Below are positions 11,628 through 21,276 of a stretch of DNA of 64,000 bases, one piece after another. How positions within the stretch are numbered: the stretch's first letter is position 1; every line of letters begins with the position of its first letter. Source of the DNA: Blastomussa wellsi. Its lineage: Eukaryota; Cnidaria; Anthozoa; Scleractinia; Plerogyridae. A model generated the notes under the pieces. It was not told where the DNA came from. It made no database searches and saw only the letters and a list, made by a program, of their open reading frames with translations. Location: NCBI GenBank assembly GCA_947652115.1, contig OX393563.1:27686091-27750090 (forward strand). The letters are read 5' to 3'. A program made the translations under genes and the position numbers.

Positions 11628-12002
11628 GGTCCTATTAAAAATCAGCATAGACAATAAATACACTGATTTTAAATAGGACTTTTACAGAAAATGACCTTAA
11701 AAGGCTCCTAGAATGGCTAAAGGTAGCTCATAGATAAGAAAGTCCTATTTAAAATCAGTGCATTTATTTTCATTATCTATAATTTATATAACATTTCAAA
11801 ACTTTCTTATAAAAAATAATACAGTAATAAAGATACTTATAAAATAGCCTAATAAATTCTGGAAATGAAAATAAATAGACTGATTTAAAATAGGACTTTC
11901 TTAGGAATTCACTAATTATTTTAATTGAGGACCCTTTCAAGGCCATCTTCTTAAAAAGTCCCACTTTATAAATGAAAATAGACTGATTTTAAATAGGACT
12001 TC
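11628..12002. repeat. cluster of TGATTTTAAATAGGACTT motifs
   Basis: Five copies, three forward (about 11661, 11879, 11980) and two reverse (about 11628 and 11740), of the pattern CTGATTTTAAATAGGACTT lie within 375 bp, downstream of the last gene of the viral remnant. They could be remains of terminal repeats, an origin or a regulatory region. Confidence 0.55.
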
Positions 12003-12235
12003 TCTTATATTCTTTGTAATTTTTATACAAATTGAATTTTTGTCATTTTCGAAAGAGTAATTTTTGTTCATAATTATAGATCTCTGAGTGAAATGATGTT
12101 TTATCTGTCTTTATACCTCTTCTTCTTTCTTTCTTTTCTTTCTCTTTCAAAGAAGTGTGTTCCTTAAAAAAGATAAAAAATGTATGAAACTGAGAGTAAG
12201 ATTATTAATTCCCAAATATTCTGTCATACTTTATT

Positions 12236-12688
12236 TCATACTTTTTTTACGACAGGAGCAATATCAATTATAAGATCTTCTTTTTGATTCATTACCAATG
12301 TCAAGTGTTCTCGAGAAAATTCAACACTTCTTAAAGAAGTTCTAATTTCTCCCATAAGATGTTGATAAGTCTGATAAGCATATTTACTCGTTCTTATCTC
12401 ATCATCTAAATTTTTATGTTTTATGTACATTTGAATTATAATTGCCATTGCAGAAATTCCTACAAGAGCAATTCCACTTGTAGCAATAGATGAAGCTATT
12501 CCTCCACTGGCAAAAATAATTGAAGAAGTATCAGCTAAAATTTTCCACTTTCTATATTTCTTATGAGCCATCATATAACACCAACTTTTTTTATGATATG
12601 ACTTATAATAATATTGCAATTCTTCGGTTTCTTCTCTTGACAATGTTTCGGAGATGTGATTAAAATCAATTATTTCTTTGACTTTCAT
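12236..12688 (-). CDS. SLATT-like two-transmembrane protein of viral remnant
   Basis: The intact 150-residue frame begins at an ATG 10 bases after the fibre-like reading frame ends. It has an acidic N-terminus, a HKKSWCYMMAHKKYRKW stretch, two hydrophobic helices (about residues 50-70 and 72-89) joined by a short turn, then a charged helical tail. Two adjacent TM helices followed by a cytosolic helical tail resemble the SLATT architecture of bacterial membrane effectors, and similar small proteins accompany virus-like elements in cnidarian genomes. The role is unknown; membrane perturbation or superinfection control are guesses. It is the only undamaged gene in this block. Confidence 0.55.
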   Translation of the reverse strand: MKVKEIIDFNHISETLSREETEELQYYYKSYHKKSWCYMMAHKKYRKWKILADTSSIIFASGGIASSIATSGIALVGISAMAIIIQMYIKHKNLDDEIRTSKYAYQTYQHLMGEIRTSLRSVEFSREHLTLVMNQKEDLIIDIAPVVKKV

Positions 12689-12697
12689 TCTATAAAA

Positions 12698-13874
12698 TCA
12701 ATTCACATAAAGTCCATTATGAATTTCATTGAGTAAAACTTGATGGTGCTCCACATTATCCGTGTCAAAGAATGTATTTGTTGACATTGCTATTTTTTTC
12801 AGTTTTAAAAGGCCATGAAGTAAAATTTATTTTTTTAATTTGTTCTGTATTAGCAGTAAAAGTTTTACTTGCTTCTCCCCATTTACATTCATTTTTAATT
12901 TATATGTGTTATTATTTTTACAAAACCAAAGCATTAATTTTTTACCAACATAATTACTAACGTATGATGAAATTGCAACACTTATTTTATTAGTAAGATT
13001 ATAAATACTAATTAAACGGTCATTTAATAAAACAGTTGTTGTTATCACATCATTTACATCTATAAAATGAATATGTGAAGTTGTATTTTTACTATGCTCA
13101 AAGACAATAACAAAAGTAAATTTGTTAATATCCAAATTAATATTAATTTCAGCGTTTTTGATATCCATTCCTTTCTGCCCAAAATAGTGGCTGATATCTT
13201 TATTTCCATCAAAACTTAGACTTGTATCAAAATTACTCACATTCGTTGCTCCCTTTATTTCTATACCATATGTATTTGGATCAAATTTTAAATTTTGTGG
13301 ATTTCTGAAGTCAAAAAAAGTATCGAATAACTGAAGATAAATCCCATCATTAATCAATTTACGATCCATCTTATTTTCTTCTCTCAAGATAACTCATTGA
13401 AGTAAATTTTATTATTCTTAAAATAATACAATTCATTGTAAATCTTAGAGTCAACATCATTAGCATATCCAACAACTCCATAAACAATAAGGTATGCTTT
13501 CTCCCACTCATTATGAAATTCTGTTGGAATATTATGTTTCAAGTCAAAATTTATATCAATATATAATGTACCATGATTTGAGTATTTATGAAAATGAACG
13601 ATTTTTTGTAATCTCTGAAATCTTTTGATGATTGTATATTAGCATTAATTGAATCAGAAGTAACATCTAATTCTGTATTAATATTCCACCTTGGAAATAA
13701 CTCAAAACAGAGAGTATATTCCTTTTTATCAAATGTTTCTAGATCAAGACTTAATCTACCCAAATACCAATAGAATTTACCATCCCTTCCACTCTTTACT
13801 TCACTCAGTATTTCAAATTCTATTACTTTCAAATTATACCTATGAATTTTAAAATCCTTATTTTCAAATTTCAA
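12698..13874 (-). pseudogene. fibre-like protein, C-terminal lectin-like part (broken)
   Basis: Two long frames (13551-13874 and 12827-13387) plus a short terminal frame ending at 12698 are successive parts of one protein split by frameshifts. The middle part has the beta-rich, aromatic-poor pattern of a concanavalin/LamG-like sandwich, with features such as SLSFDGNKDISHYFG and FTFVIVFEHS. It directly follows the repeat shaft, the position of a receptor-binding head in fibre proteins. The head role is inferred from context, not from a recognised domain. Confidence 0.5.
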
Positions 13875-13908
13875 ATTTTACTTTCAACTCTCCAAAAAGT
13901 CAAATCAT

Positions 13909-14803
13909 TCATCTGATTAGAGAAAACATTAATTTTATTAGTTTTATTAAATTAAAATCAACATATTTTTTACTTGTGGAATCATCATCATCAGAAGGTA
14001 AACCGAGATTTACAATTTTAAAATCTTGCATATCCAAATTACCAGTCATTATTTTATCATCAACATATTTTTTACCAAGATTTACAATTTTATTATTCTT
14101 CATATCTAAGTCATCACCTATTTCAAAAGACTTTTCATCAACATATTTTTTAGTAGCGGCGTCATCTAATGGAGCAGATAAATAAAAAATTCTATTATAT
14201 CCCATATTAAAACTTGCCAATGCCAGACTTGAACCATCTACTCTAAAAACATTTGTAGCTCTATCATCTAGATATTCTTTGGTAATAACATCTTTTGCAT
14301 TGACATTATCCTCCGAATCAAAATCTAAACTAACATTGGTAATTTTATAATTATTCATATCTATATCACCTTTTATTTTCTTAGAACCGTCTAAATCCAA
14401 GAAATTATCCTTAATATATTTCTTAGGCACTAATGACTTGTCATAAAAATTTGAAGAAGAATATTCTTCTGAATTAATAATATTCTTACCTTTCAAGTCA
14501 AAAGAATTTCCATCAAAAGAACGAAGAAAACGTAAATTCAGATATTCTTTATTTACTACTGATTTCTGATCTTTCACATAGTCATTATAATCTCCATCTT
14601 CTCTCGCATCAGGATTATTTTTTAGTCAGAATATTTTATGATCTTCTAAATCTATATCGCCTTTTCTGAAAATATCTTTTGTGATAGTATCCAATTGATG
14701 TTTATTTACAGCATCTTGCGGATTTATTCCTTCTGCTACATTCACCAATCTCTTCTTTACATTCTTGTTGATTTTCTATTGCTTCATCATTTATGATTCC
14801 CAT
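13909..14803 (-). pseudogene. fibre-like shaft protein with NKI-NLG-KYVD repeats (broken)
   Basis: The 222-codon frame (13909-14577) contains at least three repeats of the plan DLDM-N-KIVNLG-(short)-DDA-TKKYVD. This collagen-free shaft repeat is seen in trimeric fibres of tailed phages and of Polinton-like viruses. Upstream, to an ATG at 14803, the frame is broken by a frameshift near 14745 and a stop near 14625. The product would be a surface fibre of the virion. It decayed along with the protease. Confidence 0.6.
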
Positions 14804-14915
14804 TATATATTAATTCCCTAGAGAATTTCATTTTTATATTTTAAAATATATTTCTGAGATGATAAAAAAATTACATTACAAAATTTGGTGTTTAAGAAAA
14901 ATATCGAATTACAAA

Positions 14916-15330
14916 TTATTCATTCTCTAAAGAATCAGTTTTAGAAAGTTTACTCAAAATGTCATAAAATCTTTTACCTCTCGAAGACTCATTTATGTAA
15001 TAGAAGCAAAAATAACCACACAAGAGGCTGCGCATGTGTTGATACTTAGATGGATTAAATACGTAAGATAATTTCAGTTTTCTAGCTATTTGAATTACTT
15101 CTTGGGGTGGATTTAAACCAAAAGAGTCAAAATAATATATTAATAACAACCCAATGAGTTTCCTTCACCTATAGCATCATCAAGATTTATAATATAAAAT
15201 CCATAATTTTTTTTTGGATTGATTCTGATATTGTCTCTAGAAAATACCCCTCTAAAATTCTTAATTTTCATATAACTGATCCATCTTGTAAATCTAAATT
15301 AGATAAAGGCTTATTAACAAATTTCGGTTT
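14916..15330 (-). pseudogene. adenain-type cysteine protease (C48/Polinton PRO), broken
   Basis: The C-terminal frame (14916-15149) has YYFDSFGLNPPQEV, then YQHM and LLCGYFCFYY, matching the Asp, Gln and nucleophile-Cys regions of adenovirus/Polinton maturation proteases. Upstream, in other frames, are FRGVFSRDN and an INLDDAIGEG segment. The catalytic His motif normally following GEG is displaced by a one-base gain and a one-base loss, and a stop lies further upstream near 15270. It would have processed structural proteins during virion maturation; this copy cannot make an active enzyme. Confidence 0.75.
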
Positions 15331-15720
15331 TATAGAATTGCTCCTAGAAGTAAGAATTGATCAGAATATGGCCTATTCTGTAATCCTCTTCCTGATGGAG
15401 GTGGTCTATTTTGTAATCCTTTTCCTGTTAAAGCATTCAGAAGAAGAGGAACTCCAATAGAAGCTAAAAGAGTTCCCAAAAATCCACCTCTTTGTTTTTT
15501 TGTTGGTTGGATGACTAATTGTTCTCCACTCTGAAGAGCAGCCAAAATATGTTCTTTTTGTGACTTAGTAAGAAGATTCTTGTGATGAATCAGTTGATCA
15601 ATTTTATTTTGTGGAATCAAAAATCCACCTCTTAGATTAGGTTTTTGTAATCCTTGACCGAATATCTTATTTATACCCAAAGATCCCAAAGCTTGTAAAG
15701 CTCCTGTAGCTAGAGCTGGT
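15330..15720 (-). pseudogene. minor-capsid/core-like protein, 5' truncated
   Basis: The open frame runs into the composition boundary at 15720 without a start codon of its own (first ATG-like site is weak). It has two glycine-rich hydrophobic segments, LRGGFLIPQNKID and RGGFLGTLLASIGVPLLLN, a common signature of adenovirus pVI/pX-like minor proteins in Polinton-type elements. Such proteins bind DNA or membranes inside the virion. The C-terminus repeats GLQNRP. Loss of the N-terminus shows the element was cut here before or during insertion. Confidence 0.55.
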
Positions 15721-15984
15721 ACAGCCTTTCGGTGCTCGGGAAAAAATCTCTACACGATGGTACCCCGACTTAAGATCAAACTTAAAAGGGAAAACCCCCG
15801 TGAAATAATTGAAAGCGCGACTTTGAGATCTTCGCATTTTAAGTGGCAGTCTCAGTAAAAGCGGTCTATTGAATTTCGGGTAGGATCAAAATATTGCCCC
15901 TAACTTTGCCCAGTGATTTATCTTAGGTTGCAAGTTAATGCAACGGCTTTAGTTTTTTCAAACATGTTAAAATAAATTTTTGAG

Positions 15985-16294
15985 AGCTAAAAACAGTCAA
16001 AGCCGTAAAAGGCAAAATTTTTTAGCCTGACCAGAACAAAAAAATGCAAAAGTTGACGAGCTCGCCGCTCAAAAACCCTCAAATTTCGCAAGAAATTATT
16101 ATTATTTTTGAGTTAGGTGGTCTTTCAATGGCTGAAAACATATATTTATTTTGTTATGTTCTAATTTACAGATTCATGAAAATTTATTTATTTGTGACGG
16201 TTAGGTCGCCTGTTGTAAACATGCAAAAGTACCCCGTCCTCCCTGGCCTGTATTTCGCAAGTCCAGACTAGGTCATTCTAAATTCGGACTGAAT
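15985..16294 (+). repeat. direct repeat, left copy
   Basis: About 310 bp matching 17161-17450 in the same orientation, sharing AGCCTGACCAGAACAA, GAGTTAGGTGGTCTTTCAAT and ATTCTAAATTCGGACTGAAT. The copies are diverged by scattered substitutions. The 870 bp between them hold no recognisable gene. Confidence 0.65.
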
Positions 16295-17160
16295 CCTTCT
16301 AAACAGATGTTAGGAAGCATAGAAAGCTAAAAATACCTGGCGCTTTTAATCTTCCTTTGCCACAGCGACTTCAAACTTTTAGTACTTCCGTAAATATTTC
16401 AACATTATGCAAATGAGGTTCTCGAAGGTACTTTCGATTGTTTTTCAGTGAAAACGTTTTCAATGCTACGTTATACCATTCTAAGTCATAAATATAGAAA
16501 GGTGCACACAAATAACGTGTTACGATTAAGGGAATAAAACTGTACAAATTGGCAAAAAATACTCTCGACCTTTGCATGCTTTCGGTTAGGAATTATGGCA
16601 AATATGCAAATTATGTCTACCGATTCTTGAACTTCGCCGATTTTTCTCTTTTCTTATTACTTGGATCGCGTTTTTCCCTAATGCTTAAGTTAATAGAAAT
16701 TTATTCCATTTCAATCTGACGACTTTCAAGGTGCTTGACTCCGGCTTTACCTCGCGAACAGCTGCAGCAGTGGTGTATCTTTCACTGCTCTCAGTAACTT
16801 GAAATCGACACTTGTTTCCTTTGAAAATAAATTGTATTTAGTGTTCTTCAACTTCGCAACTTTTTTTTTCTTTTATCAGTCCTAAACAGTTACATTCATA
16901 AACTTGCAATATTGGTAGCCTGAATTCCAGCTCTCTTCTCTAATTTTTATAGTCACTTTAGCACCGTAATTGAAACTAAAACCTATTTGCATAAAACCAA
17001 TTTGATGTCAAGTTCAATGCGAAGAGAAATTTGAGTCGAGAAGCTTGTTTTACGTATTTAACTGTACCTGTTGGAGTCAGGGCGGAGTACTGCAACAATT
17101 ATGTAACTAGTTTAATTCACTGTTTTGTGTTAAGTGGCAGTCTACTCACAGTTAACTCGA

Positions 17161-17450
17161 GCTCAAGACAGCCACAGCTGTAAACGGCCAAATTTTGAGC
17201 CTGACCAGAACAAGGTGACGAGCTCGCGCTCAGAAACCCCCAAATTCAGCAAGAAATTATTATTACTTCTGAGTTAGGTGGTCTTTCAATGGCTCAAATC
17301 ATATGTTTATTTTGACATGCTCCAATTTACAGATGCATGAAAATTCATTTATTAGCGACGGTTTCTAGACCGCCTGTTGCAAAAGTACCCTATCTTCGCT
17401 GGCCTTTAATTCGCGAGTCCAGAGTAGGCTATTCTAAATTCGGACTGAAT
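17161..17450 (+). repeat. direct repeat, right copy
   Basis: Second copy of the 15985-16294 repeat; it ends 10 bp before the inverted repeat at 17461. The pair could be degenerate LTRs of a small element or two independent insertions; no target duplication was found. Confidence 0.65.
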
Positions 17451-17726
17451 TGGGAAAAATTTCCGCACAGCCCCATACATTTATTATGCATGCTGAATGC
17501 TTAATTATGCATGCCCTTTATTGTCTTTTTAAACAATAGATCCTAAGGATTTGAATACATACATCGTTAATTGCTACTTACAGTTTGTATAAAAATGGCC
17601 TTGTCTGCTCTCTCTTTCTCGTCCCCTTTCTCCCCTTTTCTTCTTCTTATTTCCCTCTCTTCTACTCTGCATTTCTCTGTCCAGATTCCCCTCGAATTTT
17701 TTTTCGTTTTTCTTTTTTTTACCCCA

Positions 17727-17811
17727 GCAAGCCTCGAACCCTCGGCCTTAACCTACTGTCAATACCGTTGTCGGGTTACTAGTCCATCATCTATACCACT
17801 ACACCACGAGG
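17727..17811 (-). tRNA. tRNA-like sequence (probably SINE head or pseudo-tRNA)
   Basis: On the minus strand it begins CCTCGTGGTGTAGTGGTATA (A-box-like) and ends with GGGTTCGAGGCT (B box, 17730-17740). The interval between the boxes is longer than a standard tRNA without intron or long variable arm, and I cannot fold a proper anticodon arm, so function is doubtful. Confidence 0.4.
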
Positions 17812-18239
17812 TTCAGTTGGAAACTGGCGGTTTAAAATTAAATTTTATTTCTTCGTTACTTTTGTAGACAAAGAGAAATTTGCATTACAATCCTTTATTC
17901 TGTTATTAAACAATTCCTTATCCCTGCATGAAAACATGCAGAATATTTCATTTCCATTGGCTCCCTTGCCAAATAAAAAGAAGTGTTTGCATTTCTCACC
18001 TTCTCGATCATTTTCTCGAATACACTAGTGCAACCACAAATTATCAACCTATATTTTGCTTCATTTTTTTACGTTATCTTCTGTTTATTTGTTTCGTCCG
18101 TTCTTCGTCAATTTTTCGTCGTTTCCTGTTTCCTGTGTACTGCTGTGTCGTTGACGTCCATAAATCTGTTCAAGCGGTTCTACATAATCTCAGATCATGA
18201 CCGTGCATACAGTGGTACAAGGAACACAATCTGCTCGAG

Positions 18240-18640
18240 TCCTCAATAGTGTCCACGAGAAGCCTGTAATAATACTATTTCGTAGAGAGCAAGGATAAAA
18301 ATACTCTCTTACTCACCATTCGCGCTCAAATATTGCCTGGAACACGCATGATGAGCGACATGTGGAAAGCTTACGATTGCCTCAATGACAAGGGCTATAG
18401 TCACCTCACAGTTAACCACAGCCTAAACTTCGTAGTCCCAGACACAGGTGCGCACATACAGCGCATTGTAATACATGGTGGGGAATAAAACGAAGGATGC
18501 CCCGTAGAGGAACATCCAAAGATCTCTTCAAAAGCTACTAAAGGAGTGGTTGTGGCGTAAGCACTATGGAGAGGATCCTTTTGGTAACATGATCAAGCAT
18601 ATCGCCGATCTTTATGAAGTCCGCAAGGACGCATAAGAGT
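18240..18640 (+). pseudogene. ISXO2/Merlin-like DDE transposase, C-terminal remnant
   Basis: Across frames the plus strand reads IRAQILPGT, then MSDMWKAYDCLNDKGY, then HLTVNHSLNFV-PDTGAH-QRI, then WLWRKHYGEDPFGNMIKHI-DLYEV. The SDMWKAY aspartate and the NHS-NFV-TG-HTQ-IE block are hallmarks of DDE_Tnp_ISXO2 transposases; the third acidic residue after QRI is lost. At least three frameshifts and a stop (near 18480) break it. The N-terminal half is not recognisable. Confidence 0.75.
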
Positions 18641-19240
18641 TCCAAGTACTCAGTGCATGCATTGTTCGTGATCTGCTGACTGACTGTTTGATCGATTGAT
18701 TGATGGTGGATGGATTCATTTCGCTGCGAGCTCTGACTACGAAGACTTAAAGGAATTAGACCTGTATTCTCTACTCACGTAATCAAAACAACGGAAAACA
18801 ACGACAAAATACAACGAGAAAGGTAAGCAAAACATTTATTCTTTATTTTGTATCATTAAATAAAATACTTGATGACCCAAACAACATTTGAAAGCTAACC
18901 CCAAGGCCTAAATCACTATTTTAAACCATTTCTACACGCGTATTTAATTTTAAAACATCGTGAAATCGCCCAAAAATTTAACATTTCCTTTTGATTTTCC
19001 GTATTTTAGAAGCTAAATTTTAAAAATGTTCTAAGTCTAAATTTATTTAACCTATTTTTCACGCGATTCCAGACAAATTTCGTTAAATTTGTCTAAGTTT
19101 AAAACTATTTTGAAAAGTTAGTCGAACAAAGAAATGACTCAAACAAAGAGCGTAAGCCCCAAAGGGTCTCTATTGTTCCGGCTATTGTTTTCAATAAACA
19201 AAGAACTGCATGCATAATAAATGTATGGGGCTGTGCGGAA

Positions 19241-19690
19241 ATCTTGCCCTCTTTTGCTTCTGGTTGCTGAAATTTGCTTTTTCGCTCTCGTTTTGTTTGT
19301 CTCACTTTCGCTTCCCTCGCTTGGTGAAAAGGGTTTGTTGTTTTGCCATGCGGGTTTGTCCGCCGCTTGGCTTGGGTCACGCTCTTTTGTTTGGCTCACA
19401 TTCGCTCGCTTGGTTGGTTTGTTGTTTCGCTTGGCTTGGCTTGGCGGGTTTGTCCGCCGCTTGGTACTGGGCACACATTCGCTCGCTTGGTTGGTTTGTT
19501 GTTTCGCTTGGCTTGGCTTGGCTGGTTTGTCTGCCGCTTGGTTGGTTTGTTGTTTCGCTTGGCTCGCTTGGCTGGTTTGTCCGCCGCTTGGCACACACAA
19601 GCTACCAACCCGCTGCCACCCCCCCTGCCACCCCCAACCACGTCCACCACCCCCACCACCACCCCCCTATTTTTAGCTTGTTTGTTTACG
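19241..19690 (+). repeat. CTTGG-rich minisatellite with C-rich tail
   Basis: Units like CGCTTGGTTGGTTTGTTGTT and CTTGGCTTGGCGGGTTTGTC alternate from about 19320 to 19590, followed by AAGCTACCAACCCGCTGCC and a run of CCACCCCC-type triplets. The same unit types and the same AAGCTACCAACCCGCTG junction occur at 56.06-56.46 kb. Long frames here on both strands are low-complexity artefacts. Confidence 0.8.
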
Positions 19691-20282
19691 TTTATATAGT
19701 CAGCCAATCGCGTAAAAGCATTTTATAACATCCCTTTAAACCGCGTAGCCGTTTGTTTCCATTTTTACTTAGTATTTTATGTCCCTGACGAAGGTTGGTT
19801 TTGTCCATCCGAAACATTGGGCGTAATTAAAATACCAACAGTTTCAAGCTGTTCGATCATCCCTGCATCATATATTCGGTTTTCTTAAAAGTTTATTGCT
19901 GATCCTGATCTACACCAAGATCCAGCTACATTCTGCTTCTATTTGTTAAAGTGGTCCCTGCATCGTTTACAGAAGTCAATACTGAGTGCGCACAGCTTGA
20001 GGAAGGCTCCTTATATACACCGTGTCATGCAGTGAAATTTGACTGCCTTGTTAATAAAATGTTGTGTATTCAAGATTTCAAACCAACACTAAATGCACAG
20101 TCTTTATGCAAATTCGCTTTCAACCTTGCTAGCCTCTTCACAAACCGCTTTTTATCATTAACTATTTAACCTCGATAATGGCGCAAGTATGTATGAAGTT
20201 AATCGTATTTGAGCTGCGGATGTAGATGAAAGTGAGGAATGATCATCGAAGTTAATTTCCAATTTAAGCCTGAAAAAATCAG

Positions 20283-20354
20283 GGCTTCAACGGGATGCGA
20301 ACCCGTGACTTACGCGATACCGTTGCGATGTTCTACCATCTGAGCTATGAAGCC
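20283..20354 (-). tRNA. tRNA-like sequence in repeat family
   Basis: A 72-bp sequence folds a perfect 7-bp acceptor stem (GGCTTCA with TGAAGCC) and a perfect 5-bp T stem around TTCGCAT, with a D-arm TAGCTCAGATGGTA. The anticodon arm pairs only three bases and position 33 is C instead of T, so it is probably a tRNA pseudogene or tRNA-derived repeat rather than a working gene. Confidence 0.5.
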
Positions 20355-21188
20355 ACACATTGGGAGAGAGGTCAATTTGTTGAGTTCATATTTTCCCGTG
20401 GAGTGAAATGATGGGAAGTATATATGAAATAATTCATATTGGAGCTCTCATTTTTTGAGGCTCCTTCTTTCCAATTGCTTGCATTGGAAGTTCACGGCGA
20501 TGACCATTCTTCACTTTCATTTCTATAATTGCGTAATTCATTGAAGAAACATATGTCGAGATTGGGCTAGGTGTGATCCCATAAATAATGAAGAGAATGA
20601 CAGAGAGGGATCGGGGGAGGGGTAAAGCGTCTAGTCGCTTCATATCACAGAAAACCTGAAATAAACAACGAACATAGTGCACTTTTTTTCTTAAATATAA
20701 ACAACAATTAGTTTTTATCAGTCGTTTTAAGAAAAGGAACTACGGTTTACTGTGCTAAGTTAAGGCTTGCTCAGTATGTGAAAAGGCAACCACGAGGTTG
20801 GAAAATTGATAACGCGTTCGACCCCGTGCATATGGAAACATACCAACGTGTATGACAAAGTCACATCGTGTAGAATCCCTGCTGTTCGGTCATTTTAAAT
20901 GACATAACCATTATCGTGACTTAAAATAAAACATTAGAAGCTGTTGGGATATTTCACAGTATGAATCGCGGAAACGCTTTGGGCATGAATGCGCATATTA
21001 TTATATACATACTGAGAATTACTCACAGTTTTCTTCAGAAGGAAACCCGCTTAAAAAATTGTGATATCCAATCAGAGCAGCGAAATGGCTTTCTCACACG
21101 TGCGTAAAGCGTTTCGTCCAACCAGGAGAGACTTGTCAAAACATACCACTGATTTCATTCAACAAGTTCAAGTTCATTACTTTTAACA

Positions 21189-21276
21189 ATGGCTCAAGGA
21201 TCCACGAGATTTGAGCATTTAGAAAAGTCGATTAACGACTATATTATCGAGCACCAAAACAAAAATACAAGAGCAA
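21189..21276 (+). pseudogene. Crypton-like recombinase N-terminus, short fragment
   Basis: Begins ATGGCTCAAGGATCC at the position equivalent to 7373 and encodes MAQGSTRFEHLEKSINDYII before the sequence jumps to an unrelated part of the repeat at about 21277. It preserves the 2 bases lost at the equivalent place in the 7.3-kb copy. Confidence 0.55.

Larger units (their letters stand above)
11144..15720 (-). mobile_element. AT-rich Polinton/adintovirus-type viral remnant
   Basis: This stretch is far more AT-rich than its surroundings and codes on the minus strand only. In order of transcription it holds a minor-capsid-like protein (cut at 15720), an adenain-type cysteine protease, a repeat-shaft fibre-like protein with a lectin-like C-terminal part, and a small two-TM protein. 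Composition changes abruptly at about 15720, inside the first gene, showing truncation. No major capsid, ATPase, DNA polymerase or integrase is seen here. This gene set is known from Polinton-like/adintovirus-like elements; the exact family is inference. Confidence 0.65.
17461..19240 (+). mobile_element. Merlin/ISXO2-like DNA transposon remnant
   Basis: A perfect 33-bp inverted repeat, outer end TTCCGCACAGCCCCATACAT, lies at 17461-17493 and 19208-19240. Between them is a decayed transposase of the ISXO2/IS1016 type, the Merlin superfamily of eukaryotes. Size (1780 bp) fits a Merlin element. I could not identify the 8-9 bp target duplication expected for Merlin, so the exact outer ends are uncertain. 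Confidence 0.65.

Noticed and set aside
11773..11964. 63-codon frame in the AT-rich block
   Set aside because: AT-rich chance frame covering the TGATTTTAAATAGG motif cluster.
19020..19100. CRISPR-like spacing in AT-rich repeats
   Set aside because: No regular direct repeats with unique spacers anywhere in the window; the organism is eukaryotic.
19139..19728. Several overlapping 73-172-codon frames on both strands
   Set aside because: All are translations of the CTTGG-rich minisatellite and C-rich tail (repeating AKPSETTNQPS or WFVVSLGLAWL) and have no other support.
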